DNA of 64,000 nucleotides from contig OX457029.1 in the NCBI GenBank assembly GCA_949752745.1, positions 10,889,511 through 10,953,510 on the forward strand, written 5' to 3'. Positions 60,377 to 64,000 of the stretch are shown here, one piece after another. The stretch comes from Protula sp. h YS-2021 (lineage: Eukaryota > Annelida > Polychaeta > Sabellida > Serpulidae). The position numbers and the translations under genes are program-made. How positions within the stretch are numbered: position 1 is the stretch's first letter; every line of letters begins with the position of its first letter. The notes under the pieces are model-generated. The model saw only the letters and a program-made list of their open reading frames with translations, was not told where the DNA came from and made no database searches.

Positions 60377-61317
60377 GGTTCGTTTTTGGTTGAAACGTTT
60401 TATTAACGTTTATAAAACCTTTGTGTTCTTGGATACCAAAATAAAACGTTTTTTGTAGAACCTTTTCGAAACGTTTCAGGGGGAACTATTTTTAAACCAA
60501 AATCAAACGTTTTGTACTGGAGCATTATGAAAAATCAATATTATTGGGTGTCGTGTATTGGAGCATCATGGGAAACCACATGTACTGAATACCATTTTCA
60601 AATAAATTGGCAAATTTTAGATACTAATAAAGATAAAATATATAATTTTAGTATCTAATATTGACTTATAGGTATAACTTATTTGATTTTAGTTATTATA
60701 TTACTATATAAAAATGATATAGTAATATAATGACGTCAACTTACGTGCTTTCTATATCGCTAGCTAAGAATATTATTTGCCTCGATCAACTAATCCTAAG
60801 CAAATAACCACTATGAAAGCAAAATGCATTGTTTTTTATCAAGAAAATAATTTTAAAAGCACCACTAAAAACAGAAAAATGTTAAAATCAATTGTTGGGG
60901 ATCGCATAGAAACAAGATATTGGTAGCCGAATAGTTCACAGTTAATCGGATGCGTGGTGGCGTAGAGGTAAGGTCGACGCGCAGCATGCCAGATGTCCCA
61001 GGTTCAATCCCAGGTAAGTACGAATGTTCAGTTGCAGACTGGTGTCTTGTAGTGTTGTTTGAATGATCAATAGTCGTAAATGGACGTTACAAATGATTAT
61101 TTTTTAAGGATCACAAAAAAGGGTTTCAGAATTTTATTGTCAAAACCCCGTCAAAATGGTTCGGAAAAGGTTTCATTTGAAACCTTAAAAAAAACGGTCC
61201 CAAAAAAACGTTTTCTAGCATTTCATATATAACGAAAATAAAACGTTTTTTGAAGGTTTTTTAGGTTTCACAAAAAACGTTTATAAAACGTTTTCCAAAC
61301 CAAAAATGTTTACCGGG
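60349..61317. mobile_element. Non-autonomous DNA transposon with CCCGGTAAACAT ends, AAACGTTT-rich
   Basis: Left CCCGGTAAACAT and right ATGTTTACCGGG are perfect 12-bp inverted ends. An AT dinucleotide flanks both sides (60347-60348, 61318-61319) as target duplication. The terminal regions are packed with AAACGTTTT words on both strands; the centre holds a tRNA-like segment. Removing element plus one AT rejoins the host frame without shift. Confidence 0.88.
60948..61048 (+). repeat. tRNA-like segment inside the transposon
   Basis: GTGGTGGCGTAGAGGTAAGG (A box), GGTTCAATCCC (B box), then AAGTACGAATGTTCAGTTGC, matching the segment at 13436-13527 in head and tail. Confidence 0.6.
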
Positions 61318-62589
61318 ATTGAAAAACTTGGTAGAAAGTTGTCACCGTCTGTCATTCAGTTGAGTATAAAGAAGTGTAAATCTGAAGGTGCATCTATGCA
61401 AGACTTTCTACGAAAAGCAAACCTTGATTCCTGGATCCGTAAGCTGGATATAGACTGTTCTGACAGCGTAAGAGATAACGCACATGGGCTTGTATATGGG
61501 TCCATGAACACGCGTAGTGACTGGTGTTGGATTCGCGAACAGGCCTCATCAAAATTGCCATTATACAGGCGGGGTTATACAAAAGATAAATCAAATATAA
61601 CCAGATTAGTGCAAAAATGTAAAGAATTGCTGTACATTCAGGAAGAGGAAGTCGATGACATTGTGGTGGCTATTAACCAACTTTTTGATTATTTATCAAA
61701 CTGCATTGCAAGAAGTGTGGTACCATTTATGAAATTTGAACATTTCCTCTCTGGAAGTATGGCTGAGGGGACGCGTTGTTATGGGCCTGACGAATTTGAC
61801 ATAATATGTCTATTTAGCCATGTAGATGCCACATATACACTGGTCCACGGCACCAATATTATAATAGAACCAAAGAATTCAGACTGGAAGCGACTATGTC
61901 CGGATAAGAGTCTTGACGTGCGAATGGTTGCTCAAACATTTTACATTCAATTAAATTCCATATTGTCTTGTAGGCCTTTCCAGTTCGGAAAACTCCAAAT
62001 TCCTAAATATGCACTTCAATTTATGGATAAAATCTTTTGTTTGAAGGTTCAATGGTTAGGAAGAGCATTTCCCAGCTTAAAGATATCCATAGATATTGTC
62101 CCTGCATTTTTGTACAGCAGCGAAATGCCACTAATTGAAGATGTTTACTTTGCTCTTGAATTACATTTCGAAATGCTATTATGCAGTGACTTCTACATCG
62201 TTTGTAAAGGTTCGCGTCATAATCGTCAAACAGACGATCAGTTCCCAATCTCTTTCTGTCGCAGTGAAAAAGCAATTATGGCCAAACTGCCAAAGCATAT
62301 AAAAGACAGATATGTCGTTGCCAAAGCAATGAGAATTTCTCAAATCTGTGGACATGGATTGCAATTATCGAAATTACATTTGACTGAAGGTTTGCACATT
62401 GATGATTATATTACGTCATATATGTTGAAAAACATTTTGTTGTGTCGTTTAAAAAACCGAAATACAAACAAACTACACAATGAATGTTTGTGTAAATTCA
62501 AATGGGCTGATATGATTTATTCTGAGCTTGAACAGGCATTGAAAGCAAGACTGCTTCCAGTCTGGTACCACAATAACGTTGGTTATTGA
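61306..62589 (+). pseudogene. cGAS/Mab21-like nucleotidyltransferase domain
   Basis: Frame from ATG 61306 (the ATG lies inside the transposon end) to TGA 62587-62589, 427 codons. Linker with LSPSVIQLSIKKCKSEGAS. Nucleotidyltransferase signature: FLSGSMAEGTRCYGPDEFDI (GS motif, then Glu and Asp metal ligands), third acid in KISIDIVPAF. Helical C-half with ICGHGLQLSKLHLTEG. This order matches Mab21/cGAS proteins, where the GS and E.D motifs have the same spacing. No obvious His-Cys-Cys-Cys zinc ribbon of cGAS is seen. The family includes both active cyclases and inactive proteins; here the three acids are kept. Confidence 0.82.
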
Positions 62590-62813
62590 ATTGTCTAATT
62601 TATCAAGGTGACACAACCGTGTGCTGTAGAAAAAGAATAATCAGATTGGCCTTAACACAACAGATCAAGAAATGGCTAAGAGCGCACCTTAGAGATCTAC
62701 ACGATAATTTTAGATGCGAATGTATGCCAATAGCAAACGGACAAATAATACACGATTTATTAAGCAAATTTAAGCTTAATCTGTACATAAACGAGATACT
62801 GCTAATTCTGTAA
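62586..62813 (+). pseudogene. C-terminal block of the cGLR-like gene in a shifted frame
   Basis: CCRKRIIRLALTQQIKKWLR follows the pattern of the final helices in related proteins but is read in a frame other than the main domain's. A single indel upstream of 62600 explains the change. Confidence 0.55.
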
Positions 62814-62924
62814 ATCGCCACCCGCTATTACCAAGCAACCACTCCCTGGGGAGGGGGGGGGGGGTTGCACAGTTGGCTATACCATCTTTTGACTCTACAG
62901 CACCAATGCATGTTTTCCCTTACC

Positions 62925-63880
62925 GTTTTCGAGATAAAGACCATCTTCTGGTTTGGGGCTCGAAGTGACACGGAGGACAATGACACCAAAAGTTAAACCG
63001 TACGTTTCGTCGTATGGGGTGGAGGTTGAAAATGACTTAAAAATTGCTGTCTCTTACCGTTTTCGAGATAAAGGCCAAGTTCCTGTTTGGGGCTCGAAAG
63101 TGACCTGGAGGTCAAGGACACCGGAACTTATACCTTACGTATCCTCGTATATTGGGTTGAGTTCGAAAATGAGGTGAAACTTGGTCTTTCCCTCACCGTT
63201 TTGGAGATAAAGGCCAATTTCCGGTTTGGGCCTCGAAAGTGACATGGAGGTCAACGACACCGAAAGTTATACCTTACGTATCGTCGCATAGGGGGTGGAG
63301 GTCAAAAATGAGGTCAAAATTGCTCAATCTCTTACCATTTTCGACATAACGGTCAACGTTCGGTTTAAGGCTCGAAAGTGACCTGGGGGTCATATCCACG
63401 GGAAGGTATGCTTACTTTTGGTCGTATAGGGGGAGGAGATAGAAAATGAGGTCAAAAATGCTTTATCTCTTACCGTTATCGAGATAAAGGCCAACTTCCG
63501 GTTTGGGGCTCGGGAATGACGTGGAGGTCATGGACATCGGAAGTTACACCTGACGTAACGTTGTATAGGGGTGTAGGTTGAAAATGATTTCTAAATTGCT
63601 CTATCCCTTACCGTTTTCGAGATAAAGGCCAACTGCCTCTTTGGGGCTCGAATGTGACCTGGCGGTCAAGGACACTTCAAGTTACACCCGACGTAAGGTT
63701 GTATAGGGGTGTAGGTTGCAAATGACGTCAAAATAGCTTTACCTCTTACCGTTTTCGAGAAAAAGGCCAACTTCCGGTTTAGGGCTCGAAAGTAACCTGG
63801 AGGTCAAGGAGACCTGAAGATATACCTTACGTATCTTCGTATAGCTGATGGACGTCGAAAATCAGGTGAAATTTGGTCTT
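62925..63880. repeat. GAGATAA satellite, about 137-bp unit, seven copies
   Basis: Units spaced 135-140 bp (TTCCGGTTTGGGGCTCG near 62948, 63083, 63220, 63357, 63496, 63631 and 63771), each with TTACCGTTTTCGAGATAAAG, GTGACCTGGAGGTCAAGGAC and CGTATAGGGGGTGGAGGT. The array may stop at about 63880 inside the window. Confidence 0.92.
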
Positions 63881-64000
63881 TCCCATCCAGTGAGAAAACT
63901 TACAAGTTTTGCACTTTATATCACCGGTATTGCAAAGCTATATTGGAGACCTCTCCTGCAAAAAGTAAGCAAAATTTTGACAAAAAAAGAATTGGTCATT

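Larger units (their letters stand above)
59702..62813 (+). pseudogene. Ankyrin-repeat + cGAS/Mab21-like nucleotidyltransferase (cGLR) pseudogene
   Basis: One reading frame is followed from ATG 59702 through ankyrin-type repeats to about 60348, interrupted by a 969-bp transposon, and continued in frame from 61320 to 62586. Lesions seen: TGA at 59849-59851, the transposon with its own in-frame stop, and a frameshift near 62560-62600 after which the conserved C-terminal block continues in another frame to 62813. The nucleotidyltransferase core itself is intact. cGAS-like receptors make cyclic nucleotide signals on sensing foreign nucleic acid; this copy probably cannot, unless splicing avoids the lesions. 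Upstream exons may exist. Neighbour LINE is unrelated. Confidence 0.75.

Noticed and set aside
62603..62821. Minus-strand ORF opposite the cGLR C-terminal block
   Set aside because: Antisense shadow; the + strand block matches the expected C-terminal helices.

Overview
This is a window of a repeat-rich animal nuclear genome, most likely a marine invertebrate. The evidence is spliced genes with GT-AG introns, eukaryotic tRNA genes with internal A/B boxes and T-run terminators, metazoan gene families, several transposon classes and long satellite arrays. The phylum cannot be fixed from sequence alone; a lophotrochozoan such as a mollusc is a guess.

Layout. (1) About 1-12240: most of an integrated Polinton/Maverick (adintovirus-like) element. 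On the + strand it has a protein-primed family-B DNA polymerase and PC4-like small proteins. On the - strand it has a packed virion cassette: adenain-type protease, double-jelly-roll major capsid, small core protein, penton, small accessory proteins and packaging ATPase, then a cluster of Cys-rich or PC4-like accessory genes. The window opens inside a perfect 2,725-bp tandem duplication of the polymerase region. (2) 12240-18420: A/G homopolymers, TA microsatellite, minisatellites, a Tc1-like relic and two non-autonomous DNA elements built from variants of a palindromic hexamer. (3) 18698-35415, minus strand: a complete six-exon gene for a type I membrane receptor (signal peptide, C-type lectin domain, EGF, transmembrane helix, 257-residue tail with repeated tyrosine motifs). 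Its reading frame closes perfectly at 472 aa. Its introns hold a 4.5-kb satellite of about 48 bp units, a 170-bp repeat array, MITEs, and 66-, 29- and 10-bp minisatellites. (4) 36-47.5 kb: non-coding sequence with MITEs, a pogo/Tigger-like foldback element carrying a nested retroposon tail, and two tRNA-Gly(UCC) genes in an old tandem duplication. (5) 48009-50847, minus strand: a complete three-exon acyl-CoA thioesterase/BAAT-family gene (436 aa). (6) 55.9-57.6 kb: tRNA-Pro(AGG) and a decayed duplicate. (7) 57.8-59.3 kb: a 5'-truncated I-clade LINE with an intact RNase H. (8) 59.7-62.8 kb: an ankyrin-repeat plus cGAS/Mab21-like nucleotidyltransferase gene that looks dead. It has a nonsense codon, a 969-bp transposon with a 2-bp target duplication, and a 3' frameshift. 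(9) 62.9-63.9 kb: a satellite of about 137 bp units, also seen at 16.9 and 53.2 kb.

The most interesting items are the lectin receptor with its repeated YLxPV tail, the 66-bp minisatellite that repeats a splice-acceptor-like sequence in frame with the EGF exon, the ankyrin-cGLR pseudogene broken by a datable transposon, a MITE superfamily made of near-palindromic hexamer variants, and the expanded PC4-like and paralogous accessory genes of the Polinton.
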